Positions 40,611 through 50,000 of a DNA stretch of 64,000 bases are shown here, piece after piece. Both the position numbers and the translations under genes were made by a program. Where the stretch lies: assembly GCA_016196755.1 (NCBI GenBank), contig JACPXC010000028.1, positions 1-64,000 on the forward strand, read 5' to 3'. The stretch is from Elusimicrobiota bacterium. Lineage in GTDB: Bacteria; Elusimicrobiota; Elusimicrobia; UBA1565. Within the stretch, counting starts at the first letter, position 1. Every line of letters starts with the position of its first letter. The notes beneath the pieces are model-generated. The model worked only from the letters and a program-made list of their open reading frames with translations, had not been told where the DNA came from and did no database searches.

Positions 40611-42370
40611 TGGGCCGCCTGGGCTTCCTGGCCCGCGTGGCCGCGGCCTCCGCGCTGACCGCCGCCGCGGCGGCGGGCGCCGTGGGCCTGGCCGCCTCGC
40701 GCGTCGGCGAGCAGGCACTCACCTCCCAACTGGCCTCCCGCCTGGAGGAGCAAGCCTCGCTCCTAGCCGATGGCCTCCCTGCCCAAGCGGTGGCCGCCCG
40801 CGACCGGGAGCAGGTCGAGCGCTGGGCCCTGCGGGCCGGCTTGCGCTTGGGGGAGCGCGTCACCGTCGTGGCCTCGGACGGCTCGGTCCTGGGCGACTCC
40901 GAGGTCGGCACCCAGGGGCTGGAGTCTCTCGAGAACCATGCCGAGCGCTCGGAGGTGCGGGCCGCCTTGTCCGGCCGGCCGGGCACCGACGTACGGCTCA
41001 GCCGCTCGACGGGCCGCGCCTATCTCTATGCCGCCGTACCCGTCGCCGGCGGGGTCCTGCGCTTGGCCATGCCGCTCGCCGACGTAAACGACCATGTGGC
41101 TGACCTACGGCAGGCGATGCTGGGGGCCGGGGCCGCCGCGGCTCTGGCTGCGCTGGCGCTCGGGGCTTTCGTCGCCTGGCGCCTTCAGCGCCCGCTCTCA
41201 GAACTGGCCGCCGCGGCCGACCGCCTCTCGGCCGGCGACTTCACGGCGCGCGCCGACCCCGGAGCCCCCGGCGAGCTCGGGCGCTTGGCCGTCCTGCTCA
41301 ACGAGTTGGCCGCGCGGGTAGCGGGTACCGTGGCCGCCTTGTCGGCCGACAAGGCGCGCCTCGAGGCCACGTTGGCCCACATGGTCGAGGGCGTGGCGCT
41401 GGTCGGCGGCGATGGCCGCGTCGAGACTCTCAACCCGGCCATGGAGGCGCTCTTCGGCCTGCGTGCCGAGGACGCCCGCGGCCGCACACTCCCCGAGACC
41501 CTGCGGCACCCGCCCTTGGCGGAATTGGCCGGCGCCGCGCGCGCAGGCGGAGAGCCGAGCAGCGGGGAGATCACCCTGTTCACTCCCGCCGAGCGGGTAT
41601 TCGCCGCCCATGCCGTCCCGGTCCGGCGCGACAGCGAGGTCTCGGGCGTGGTCCTCGTGCTCCACGAGATCACTCGCCTCAGACGCCTCGAGGAGCTGCG
41701 CAAGGAGTTCGTGGCCAACGTCTCGCACGAGCTGAGGACCCCGCTGGCCTCGATCAAGGGCTTCGCCGAAACCCTGCGCCGGGGCGCCCTCGAGGACCCC
41801 GAGGTGCGTCTGGAGTTCGTGACCACGATCGAGGAGTACGCCGACCAGCTGACCGCGCTGGTCGACGACCTCCTGGAGCTGGCGGCCGTCGAAGGCGGCC
41901 GGCTGCCGCTCAAGTCCGAGACCGTCGACCTCGAGGCCGCGGCGGCCGCGGTGCTGGCAGGGCTGGCCCCGATCGCCGAGCCCGCGGAGACCGCGCTCTC
42001 CTCAGAGATCCCGGCGGGGCTGAGCATCCAGGGAGACGGCGCGGCCCTGGGACGCGTCTTGAGGAATTTAGTCGAGAACGCGGTCAAGTACAACCGGCGC
42101 GGGGGGCGCGTGACGCTCAGCGCGGCCCGCGAGGGGACCATGGTCCGGGTCTCGGTGGCCGACAACGGCATCGGCATCCCCGCCGCCGACCTGCCCCGGC
42201 TCTTCGAGCGCTTCTACCGGGTCGACAAGGCGCGTTCGCGCGAGCGCGGCGGCACCGGCCTGGGGCTCTCGATCGTCAAGCACCTCGTCGAGGCCATGGG
42301 CGGCGCGGTGCGCGCCGAGAGCGTCGAGGGCGAAGGGTCGACTTTTTCCTTCACATTGCCGGCCGCCTAG
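40610..42370 (+). CDS. phoR: PhoR-type sensor histidine kinase (HAMP-PAS-HisKA-HATPase)
   Basis: VSHELRTPLASIKGF, NLVENAVKYN, DNGIGIP, GGTGLGLSIVKHLVEAMGG. Confidence 0.9.
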   Translation: MGRLGFLARVAAASALTAAAAAGAVGLAASRVGEQALTSQLASRLEEQASLLADGLPAQAVAARDREQVERWALRAGLRLGERVTVVASDGSVLGDSEVGTQGLESLENHAERSEVRAALSGRPGTDVRLSRSTGRAYLYAAVPVAGGVLRLAMPLADVNDHVADLRQAMLGAGAAAALAALALGAFVAWRLQRPLSELAAAADRLSAGDFTARADPGAPGELGRLAVLLNELAARVAGTVAALSADKARLEATLAHMVEGVALVGGDGRVETLNPAMEALFGLRAEDARGRTLPETLRHPPLAELAGAARAGGEPSSGEITLFTPAERVFAAHAVPVRRDSEVSGVVLVLHEITRLRRLEELRKEFVANVSHELRTPLASIKGFAETLRRGALEDPEVRLEFVTTIEEYADQLTALVDDLLELAAVEGGRLPLKSETVDLEAAAAAVLAGLAPIAEPAETALSSEIPAGLSIQGDGAALGRVLRNLVENAVKYNRRGGRVTLSAAREGTMVRVSVADNGIGIPAADLPRLFERFYRVDKARSRERGGTGLGLSIVKHLVEAMGGAVRAESVEGEGSTFSFTLPAA

Positions 42371-42424
42371 GGGTCTCGTGCTGCGATCGAGGTGCCCGAG
42401 TGCGCGGAGGCGGTGCGCCCGAGC

Positions 42425-43591
42425 TCAGGCGAGCCGAGGGACCAAGGTCTCGAGGTAATGGCTCCAAGGCAGGATCTCGACTCCTTCGAGGCGGTAGCGC
42501 TGGTCCCCGGTCCCCACGACATAGAGCGGCGTCTCGGGGTGGTCCTGATGGAACGACCGCAGTCCCGTCAGGTCGGCGCCGCTGATGTGCCGCGAGGTCT
42601 TGATTTCGCAGGCGGCTAGGATTTCCCCCCCTCTCTCGATGAGCAGGTCCACCTCCGCGCCGGTATTGGTCCGCCAATAAAATAGGCGGGCCTCGCTCTG
42701 GCGGTAGGAAAGCTGGCGGTGGGTTTCCAAGACGACCCATTGCTCGAAGAGCCGGCCTCGGGTCATAGGGTCCGGAGGCTCCCCCAAACGCCGGTTGATG
42801 CTGTTGGTGACGCCGGTGTCGAACAAGTAGAACTTAGGGTGCCGGGTCAGGCGCCTGCGCACGCTCCGATGGTAGCCCTCCAGGCGCAGACCCACGAGGG
42901 TATCCTCCAGGATCTCGTAGTAGGACTGGACCGTCCTGGTGGGAATCTGGGCTTGCCGGCCGATGTCGCTGAAGTTGACCAATTCCCCGCATTGCGCCGC
43001 GGCCACGTCCAGGAACCGTGAGAATCCTCCCAGACTGCGCACCAGCCCCTCCGCCTGGATTTCCTCCCTGAGATAAGTCTCGGAATACGCCTTGAGCAGA
43101 TCGATTTTCTCGGAATCCCGTTTAAGGTGTACCGAGGGCAAGGAGCCGAAGCGCAGGACTTCGTCGAGGAGAAAGTCTCCGGCCATCTCCGCGAGGGTTA
43201 GCGGGTAGAGGAAGCGCTGCAGCGCCCGTCCCGCGAGGAGATTGGCGCCTCCGCGCTTGAGCTTGCGGGCGCTCGACCCGGTCAGGATGAATTGGCAGGA
43301 AGGGTAGGTTTCGATGAGGGCATGGATTTCATCAAGCAGCGGCGGCACCCGCTGAATCTCATCGATGAAGATGGTCCGAACGCCCTCCTTCTCCACCTTG
43401 AGGGAAACCTCGCGGCGCAGGAGCTCGGGAGCCTTGAGGTACTTTCGAAACTGTTCGGTATGGAGAAGATTCAATTCCCAGACACCGGCCGGCACAAGGC
43501 CTCTGACCAAGGTGCTCTTCCCGGTCTGGCGGGGCCCGAAGAGGAAAAAGGACTTTTGCTCCGGAAGCTTAATCTGCCTTTTTATTATCAT
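42425..43591 (-). CDS. AAA_14 / DUF4143 family ATPase
   Basis: FGPRQTGKSTLVRGL, IFIDEIQRVPPLLDEIHALIE, FILTGSSARKLKRGGANLLAGRA. Confidence 0.93.
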   Translation of the reverse strand: MIIKRQIKLPEQKSFFLFGPRQTGKSTLVRGLVPAGVWELNLLHTEQFRKYLKAPELLRREVSLKVEKEGVRTIFIDEIQRVPPLLDEIHALIETYPSCQFILTGSSARKLKRGGANLLAGRALQRFLYPLTLAEMAGDFLLDEVLRFGSLPSVHLKRDSEKIDLLKAYSETYLREEIQAEGLVRSLGGFSRFLDVAAAQCGELVNFSDIGRQAQIPTRTVQSYYEILEDTLVGLRLEGYHRSVRRRLTRHPKFYLFDTGVTNSINRRLGEPPDPMTRGRLFEQWVVLETHRQLSYRQSEARLFYWRTNTGAEVDLLIERGGEILAACEIKTSRHISGADLTGLRSFHQDHPETPLYVVGTGDQRYRLEGVEILPWSHYLETLVPRLA

Positions 43592-43713
43592 GCTAAAACG
43601 TATTACGATCTGGCATCTATATGATAGCCCTCGCCCCCTCCTGGCGCAAGGGGGGCGGAGCAGTGCAGGCTGAATGAAGTGAAGTGACGTAAAGCCGTGT
43701 TATAATCAATCCC

Positions 43714-43806
43714 ATGATCCGATACGGTCTTTTGCCGGTCGACCTCGGCCTTTCCAACGCCGAACTCTCCGACTTCCTGCAGTACTTCTTCTTATTCCTG
43801 CGATAA
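43714..43806 (+). CDS. Small ORF/leader (MIRYGLLPVDLGLSNAELSDFLQYFFLFLR)
   Basis: Perfect TATAAT at 43701-43706, ATG 8 nt downstream, TAA directly at the RluA homology start. Confidence 0.4.
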   Translation: MIRYGLLPVDLGLSNAELSDFLQYFFLFLR

Positions 43807-44447
43807 CCCCCTACACCGTCGTCCACCAAGAGGCCGGCCTGGTCGCCGTCGACAAGCCAGCCGGTCTCGCCGTCATCCCCGCCCGCGGAAGCGCGGCGTC
43901 CCCTCCGCTTTGCGAGCTCCTCGCCGCCTCGCTCGGACGCAAGGTCTGGGTCGTCCACCGCCTCGATGCCGCCACCAGCGGCCTGGTGGTCTTCGCGCTC
44001 GATGCCATCGAGCACAAGAGGCTGTCCAAAGCCTTCGAGGGCCGAGAGGTGCGGAAGGTCTACCAGGCCGCCGTCCTCGGCTCGGCCTCCGACGGCTCCT
44101 GCGCCCAGCCGCTCAAGGAGTTCGGCTCGGGGCGGATGGCCCCCGCGGAGGACGGCAAGCCGTCGAGCACGGTCTGGCGGCTTGCCCGGCGCCTCGAGGG
44201 GGCGACCCTGCTCGAGGTCGAGCCTCACACCGGCCGGCGCCACCAGATCCGCGTCCACCTCAACGCCGCCGGCCACCCGGTGCTGGGCGACCCGCTCTAC
44301 GGCCCCGCGCCGCGCCCCGTCGGCGGCGCGCCGCGGCTCATGCTCCACGCCTGGCGCCTGGAGCTGCCCGACGGCAAGGGCGGGCTTTTGCGCCTCGAGG
44401 CCGAGCCGCCGGCCGACTTCATCGCCGCGCTCTCCGCCCTTGGCTGA
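43806..44447 (+). CDS. RluA-family pseudouridine synthase
   Basis: TPYTVVHQEAGLVAVDKPAGLAV, VVHRLDAATSGLVVFA catalytic motif, GRRHQIRVHL, GDPLYG; true start unclear. Confidence 0.87.
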   Translation, partial: TPYTVVHQEAGLVAVDKPAGLAVIPARGSAASPPLCELLAASLGRKVWVVHRLDAATSGLVVFALDAIEHKRLSKAFEGREVRKVYQAAVLGSASDGSCAQPLKEFGSGRMAPAEDGKPSSTVWRLARRLEGATLLEVEPHTGRRHQIRVHLNAAGHPVLGDPLYGPAPRPVGGAPRLMLHAWRLELPDGKGGLLRLEAEPPADFIAALSALG

Positions 44448-45232
44448 TGCGCGCGGCCCTCGACCCGTACCGCATCCCGCACCGCGGTCCGCTGTTCCAC
44501 GTCTTCTGGCCGCTGACGCGCTACATCGTCACCTGCCTCTCGGTCCTGGTCTCGGTCTTCTTCTTCGAGGTCCTCAACCGCACCGTCGTCATCGGGCGCG
44601 ACAACGTCGGCGAGGAGAAGAACACCCTGCTCCTGCCCAACCACCAGTCGATGATCGACGGGTTCCTGGTCGGCTATGCGGTCTGGTTCCCGCGCTGCCT
44701 GACCGATCCGATGCTCTTCCCGTGGCTTCCCGCCGCCTACGAGAATTTCTTCGCGCACCCGGTCATGCGCTGGCTCTCCGACAACTGGAAGTGCATCCCG
44801 GTAAAACCCGGCCGCCGCGACTTCGGGGTGATGCTGCGCATGGAGGCCTGCCTGCGCACCGGGGTCATGATCGTCTTCCCCGAGGGGACCCGCACGCGGG
44901 ACGGCCGGCTCCTGCCGCCGCGCTCGGGAATCGGCTACGTGATGCTGCGGACGGGGGCGAAGGCCGTCCCGGTCTGCATGGACGGCATGGACGCCGTCCT
45001 TCCGGTGGGACAGGCCCTGCCGCGCCTGCGCCGCACGATCTTGATCTATTACGGGAAGCCTGTCGACCTGTCGGAATTCGCGGGACTGCCGGCCACCGAG
45101 GCGGCCCAGCCGGCCATCGACAAGGTCTTCGCCGAGGTCCGGCGCCTCAAGCTGGTCTTGGAGCGCTACCGGCGCTACCGCCGGTTCCTGCTCGCCGCCA
45201 AGCCGTTCTGGTACCGGTTTTACGCCGGCTAG
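44447..45232 (+). CDS. PlsC-like 1-acyl-glycerol-3-phosphate acyltransferase
   Basis: LPNHQSMIDGFLVG, IVFPEGTRTRDG; ATGA overlap with RluA. Confidence 0.9.
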   Translation: MRAALDPYRIPHRGPLFHVFWPLTRYIVTCLSVLVSVFFFEVLNRTVVIGRDNVGEEKNTLLLPNHQSMIDGFLVGYAVWFPRCLTDPMLFPWLPAAYENFFAHPVMRWLSDNWKCIPVKPGRRDFGVMLRMEACLRTGVMIVFPEGTRTRDGRLLPPRSGIGYVMLRTGAKAVPVCMDGMDAVLPVGQALPRLRRTILIYYGKPVDLSEFAGLPATEAAQPAIDKVFAEVRRLKLVLERYRRYRRFLLAAKPFWYRFYAG

Positions 45233-45855
45233 GGCTGTTCCTTCCCCTTGCGCTCGTCGAGCGCGCCGCGCTGCTCCTTCCAGGCGTCCATCGACACGGC
45301 GACCAGCTCGGAGCGTTTGCGGTCCTGGTCGATCGAGTAGGACTTGATGTCCTCCATCAGGCGCCCGAAGAACTCGTCCATCTTCTCCTTCTGCGAGGCC
45401 TCGAAGGATTTGAGCATCGTGGACTGCATGCGCTCGAAATCGGCGACCGACTGGGCCTGATAGCTTGGCCCCACCGACGCCATCGTGTCGAAGAGGTTGA
45501 GCCGCTGGCGGGCGATCGAGGCCTCGAAGCGCTTGCGGTCCGCGTTGATCTCGGCGAAGAACTTCTCCCAGCGTTCGCCCATCTTGACTCCGAAGGCCTT
45601 CTGGTCGTGCCAGTTCCTCTGCACCACCGAGAGCCGCTCGCGCAGATGGTCCTCGACCAGCCCCTTGGCGTCGAGCTTCTTGGCCTTCTTGCGCGGGCGG
45701 GCGTCCTCCGCGGGCTCCTCCTCTTCGTCGGCCTCCTCGTCGGCGGCCGCCGGCTTTGCCGCGGGCCTTGCGGCGCGGCGGTAGCCCTGGGCCGCGGCCT
45801 CGGCCAGGGGCAAGAGCGCGAAAAAACCGGCTAGGGCAACGACGGTGGCTCTCAT
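45229..45855 (-). CDS. Hypothetical secreted coiled-coil protein
   Basis: Signal peptide MRATVVALAGFFALLPLAEAAAQ, acidic linker, helical C-terminus; AAGGAG SD. Confidence 0.65.
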   Translation of the reverse strand: MRATVVALAGFFALLPLAEAAAQGYRRAARPAAKPAAADEEADEEEEPAEDARPRKKAKKLDAKGLVEDHLRERLSVVQRNWHDQKAFGVKMGERWEKFFAEINADRKRFEASIARQRLNLFDTMASVGPSYQAQSVADFERMQSTMLKSFEASQKEKMDEFFGRLMEDIKSYSIDQDRKRSELVAVSMDAWKEQRGALDERKGKEQP

Positions 45856-45924
45856 GGGACGCTCCTTAAGGGGTTCGCCTCCCGAATATAACGGGGAACG
45901 CCGCTTCACGCAAGGTCGGAAATG

Positions 45925-46923
45925 TTACGCGAAGCGCCGGAGGGTGGGTTCGTCCGGGAAAACGGCCAGGCCCCGCCGTGCGACAGCGGCGGCTTCCTCC
46001 ATCTCATCGAGCTCGGCGTGCGCCAGGGCCAGACTGCGGTAGAGGCGGGCCTCGCCGGGCGCCTCCTCGAGCGCCGCGCGGCAATGCGCGATGCTCTCGG
46101 CGAGCCGGCCGGCGCGGCGCAGGACGCGGCCGAGTTGGCCGAGCGCCCAAGGCCGGCGCGCGGGCTCGGCGCGCAGTTTCCGGCAGAGCACCTCGGCCTC
46201 GCCGAGCATCCCGAAAGAGACCATGAGCTCCATGAGACAATCGTCCCGCTCGGGCGCTCCGTCGGGAGCCGACGCCAGCGCCGCGGCCAGGTTGCGGCAG
46301 GGGACCCAAGCCGCCTCGCCTCCGAGCTCGAGCGGGGACAGGCAGCGGAAATCGTGCATCGACAGGCCCGGCGCTCCCGGAAACACGGCCCGGCGGCCGT
46401 CCGGCCCGTACGACGGGTCGGCCTCGCCGAAACGGCACAGGGTCTCCTCGGGCATGCCCACCAGCGGCTCCTCAAAGAGATGGATGTCGGGAGCCTCGTT
46501 GGGGCAGAGGCCGTCGGCCAGCGCGAAGACGTCATGGCGCTCGAGGCGGGTCGATCCTTCCTTTATAGGGTCCAGACGCAGGCCGGCGAAGCAGGGGACC
46601 AGAAGGGCCGCCCGAAACAGCTCGACGGCCGGACCATTGACCGGCTGAAGGGCAGGGCCCGCCGGCCGCCGCGCCCCCGTCGCGAAGTCCTTGGCCAGGC
46701 CGAGGTCGCTGAAGACCGGGATCCAGAGCCCGCCCAGGACGGGGTCGCGGTCGGCCCACAGCTCGAGATATTCCGGGTCGTCGCCGTCGGCCCGGATCAC
46801 GGCGACCTCGGCGCCGCGCAGCGCCTCATAGACGGCATTGCGCGGAGCCAAGGGGCTCGAGCGGGCGGCGGCGCAGAGTTCGGTCAGGCCGTTGGGCATT
46901 TCCGGCTCATTGAGACATTTCAC
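45925..46923 (-). CDS. Hypothetical protein with TPR-like C-terminus
   Basis: 332-aa ORF; helical ALGQLGRVLRRAGRLAESIAHCRAALEEAPGEARLYRSLALAHAEL. Confidence 0.6.
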   Translation of the reverse strand: MKCLNEPEMPNGLTELCAAARSSPLAPRNAVYEALRGAEVAVIRADGDDPEYLELWADRDPVLGGLWIPVFSDLGLAKDFATGARRPAGPALQPVNGPAVELFRAALLVPCFAGLRLDPIKEGSTRLERHDVFALADGLCPNEAPDIHLFEEPLVGMPEETLCRFGEADPSYGPDGRRAVFPGAPGLSMHDFRCLSPLELGGEAAWVPCRNLAAALASAPDGAPERDDCLMELMVSFGMLGEAEVLCRKLRAEPARRPWALGQLGRVLRRAGRLAESIAHCRAALEEAPGEARLYRSLALAHAELDEMEEAAAVARRGLAVFPDEPTLRRFA

Positions 46924-47088
46924 GCCGTCCCCGTCAACGACTGCGGTGTCTCTTTAAAGCCTGACACCGACTAAAGGACCCGGACCCATGTTGTTCGTAG
47001 GGCCCACGAGAGCCTGGGCCATATGATTGGGCAATCTCTCCCCGTTGGGCTCAACAACCTCGGCTCTGATTTGGCGACACTCTGACCA

Positions 47089-50000
47089 ATGATCAAGCGC
47101 GCTATCTCCTCGGTCCTGGCTTTGACGTTGGTCGCGTCGGCGCCGGGAACGGGCAGTTATCAGGCGTTCGCCCAGGTGGTCGGCCGCGGCTCGAACGCCG
47201 GTTCCTCGGCGCGCGTCGCCCCGGGCGGCATGGGCGCCGCGGCCCCGCTGGCTCCGGCCGGCACGCTCCCGCTCTCGCGCCCGTCGTTATCCTTGACCCT
47301 TCCCGCCCCGAGCGCGGCGACGCCCGTACCCGCGGCCGCCGACCGAGCGCTACCGCGAGGAAGTGCCGCCTCCGAGGTCATGGGAGCGGCGGCGCCGACA
47401 GCATCAGCCATGGCCCAGCCGACCGCCGACGTCACGCCGTCCGCCGTCGCCCCCGCCGCCGTCGCCGCGCCAAGGCCCACCGCCTCCGAGGTCATGGGAG
47501 CGGCGGCCCATACGCGCGCCGCCGTCGGCCAAGCCGTCGGCCGGATGTCGGTCGACGCCGCGCCTTTCGCCGCGGCGGCCCGTCAAGGCACGCCGACCCA
47601 GGCCCACTCGGCCGGCGCCGCCCTCGAGCGCATCCTTTCCGGCCGTTCCCGCGCCGCCTCCGACGACTCCCTCATCCCCACCGCCCGCGCCCTGCCGCCG
47701 ACGCGCGGGACGCTGGTCGCTATCTCGGGGCTCTCGGCCCCCACGCGGACCCCTTCTCTCGTCGCCCCGTCCGCCCCCGTCGCCGGCAAGCCGAGTGTGC
47801 TCTCGCACGGCTTGAAGCGCTCGTACGACATCTCGCGCCGGACGCTGTCCCGCCTAGTCTTCGGCGTCGCTCTTTTCGCGTTCACCCTAGGCGCCCCGGC
47901 CGGCCTCGGCATGGGCCAGGACATGACGGCCTTCCGCGCGGCCCAGATCGTCCACCATGTCGTGCCGATACAGAAGGGCGAGGCCGCGGCCCCCGTGCCG
48001 GTCCAGGCGGCCGCCCAGCAGGCCCCCGTCGAGGTCACGGTAGCGGTCCCCGCCCAAGGCGAGACGACGATCGGCGGCGGCTTCGTCCTGCGCGTCACCG
48101 TCCGCAACGTCTCGGACGTTCCCGTCGAGGTGCCCTCAGTCCGGGCCGCGCTCGAGGAGGCCCTGCCGTTCACGCTCGAGCTCGCGGGACAGGATGACGG
48201 ACGCGGGCTGACGCTGGCTCCCGGAGAGAGCCGGACCCTGGAATTCACGGTCTTGGTCTGGGACTCGGGAAAACTCGTCCTGGAGGGCGCCGTCCTGGCC
48301 TTCCCGACCGCCGACCCCGACAAGCCCCTCCTGGCCCAGATCCCCCCGGCTTCCTTCGACGTGGCCTCGGTCCTCACCCCGGACTGGAAGGAGAAGGGCT
48401 TCAAGGACCTGGCCGAACTGCGCCGCGGCCAGACGCCCTCGCTCTACTGGCTCCTGGCCCTGCCCGCCGCCTTGCTCGCGCTGCTAGGCGCGGAGAGGCT
48501 CCTTTCCGGCCGCCGCAACCGCCGCGAGCCCCAGGTCAACAACGCACCGGCGCTCGACGCCGCCCGCAAACGCCTCGAACGGCTCGAGAAGGGCCGGTCT
48601 CCCGACGACATGCCGCCCAGCCAGTTCTACGGCGAGACCGTCACCCTGCTCGACCGCCTGCTCGTCGACCTGCGCGGCCTGCCGCGCCGGGAGCGCTCGG
48701 CGGCCCAGCTGCTCAAGGACGCCGCGCCCCACTACACGAGCGGCCAGCTCTACGTGGCCCGGTCCGCGCTCAACGACGCGCAGGCCGCGCTCTACGGCAA
48801 AGACGGCGTCGACATCCAAAAGCGCCGCCGCCAGATCCTCATCAACCTCCGAACTCTCATCGACGACCTGGGGAAGGCTCCCGAGGCGCGCTCCGACGTC
48901 TCCGGGCTCGCCGGCTTCGCGGCGATGCTGGGCGGCGTGTCGGTCTCGCTGGCCAACCCGTGGGCGCTCATCCTCCTCGTCCCGATCGCCTGGTGGCTCT
49001 TCCACCAGTGGCGCACGGCCAAGACCGAGGGCTGGGCCACGACCGCCCCCCAGCCCGACCAGCCCGGCTGGCGCGTTCGCCTGCGCTGGCTGCCGTCCTG
49101 GCTGCGGGGCGCCGCCATCGCCCTGACCTTCCTTGCCCTGCTCGGGCCCGCGGTAGGCGTCAAGCGCGCCGAGAAGTACACCCCCTCGACCGATACGATG
49201 GTGGTCAGCGACGTCTCCGGCTCGATGAGCGGCGAGCGCCTCGACGGCCTCAAGCGCGCGGTCAAGGACTACCTCATCGAACAGCGCCGCGGCTTCCAGA
49301 ACCGCGTAGGGCTGGTCACCTTCTCGGACGAGCCCTACCTGGCGGTCAGTCTGACCCAGGAATACGACGCCCTCATCTCGCGCGTCAAGGAAGTCCAGAC
49401 CGAGGGGTCGACGGCCGTCGGCAAGGCCATGATGTCGGGAATAAGCCACTTCCTCGAGCTCAACATCATGCAGATGGACGCCCAGGACCCGCACGTGGCC
49501 GAGATGCGCAAGCACGTGCTCGCCGAGGATCTGGCCGGCGCCCTCCAGTACGCCAAGGGCCAGCCCGGCCTCCTCGACAAGGTGCTCCAGCCCGACCACG
49601 TCAAGATCCTCATCGTGTTCACCGACGGCGAGTCCAACACCGGTATCCCGCCCGTCGACGCCGCCAAGATCGCCAAGCAGCTCGGCATCCGGGTCTACAC
49701 CGTCGGCATCCAGATCGGCTCGGGCGAAGCCGCCTTGAAGGAGGTGGCCAAGCTCACCGGCGGCCTCTACTTCCGCGCCGAGGACGCCGACGGGATGCGC
49801 AACGCCCTGCTCGACATCGCGCGCCTCGAGAAGTCTCCGGTCCTCGTGCGCTCCACGGTCGACGTCCAGGACTACACCCGGATCCTCGCCCTCCTGGCCC
49901 TGCTCTCGATCAGCCTCGAGTTCGGCCTCAAGGTCCGGCTGCGCAGTCTGCCGGCCTTCATCCTGGCCGGCATGATCGGCCTCCAGGGCGCCGAGCTCCC

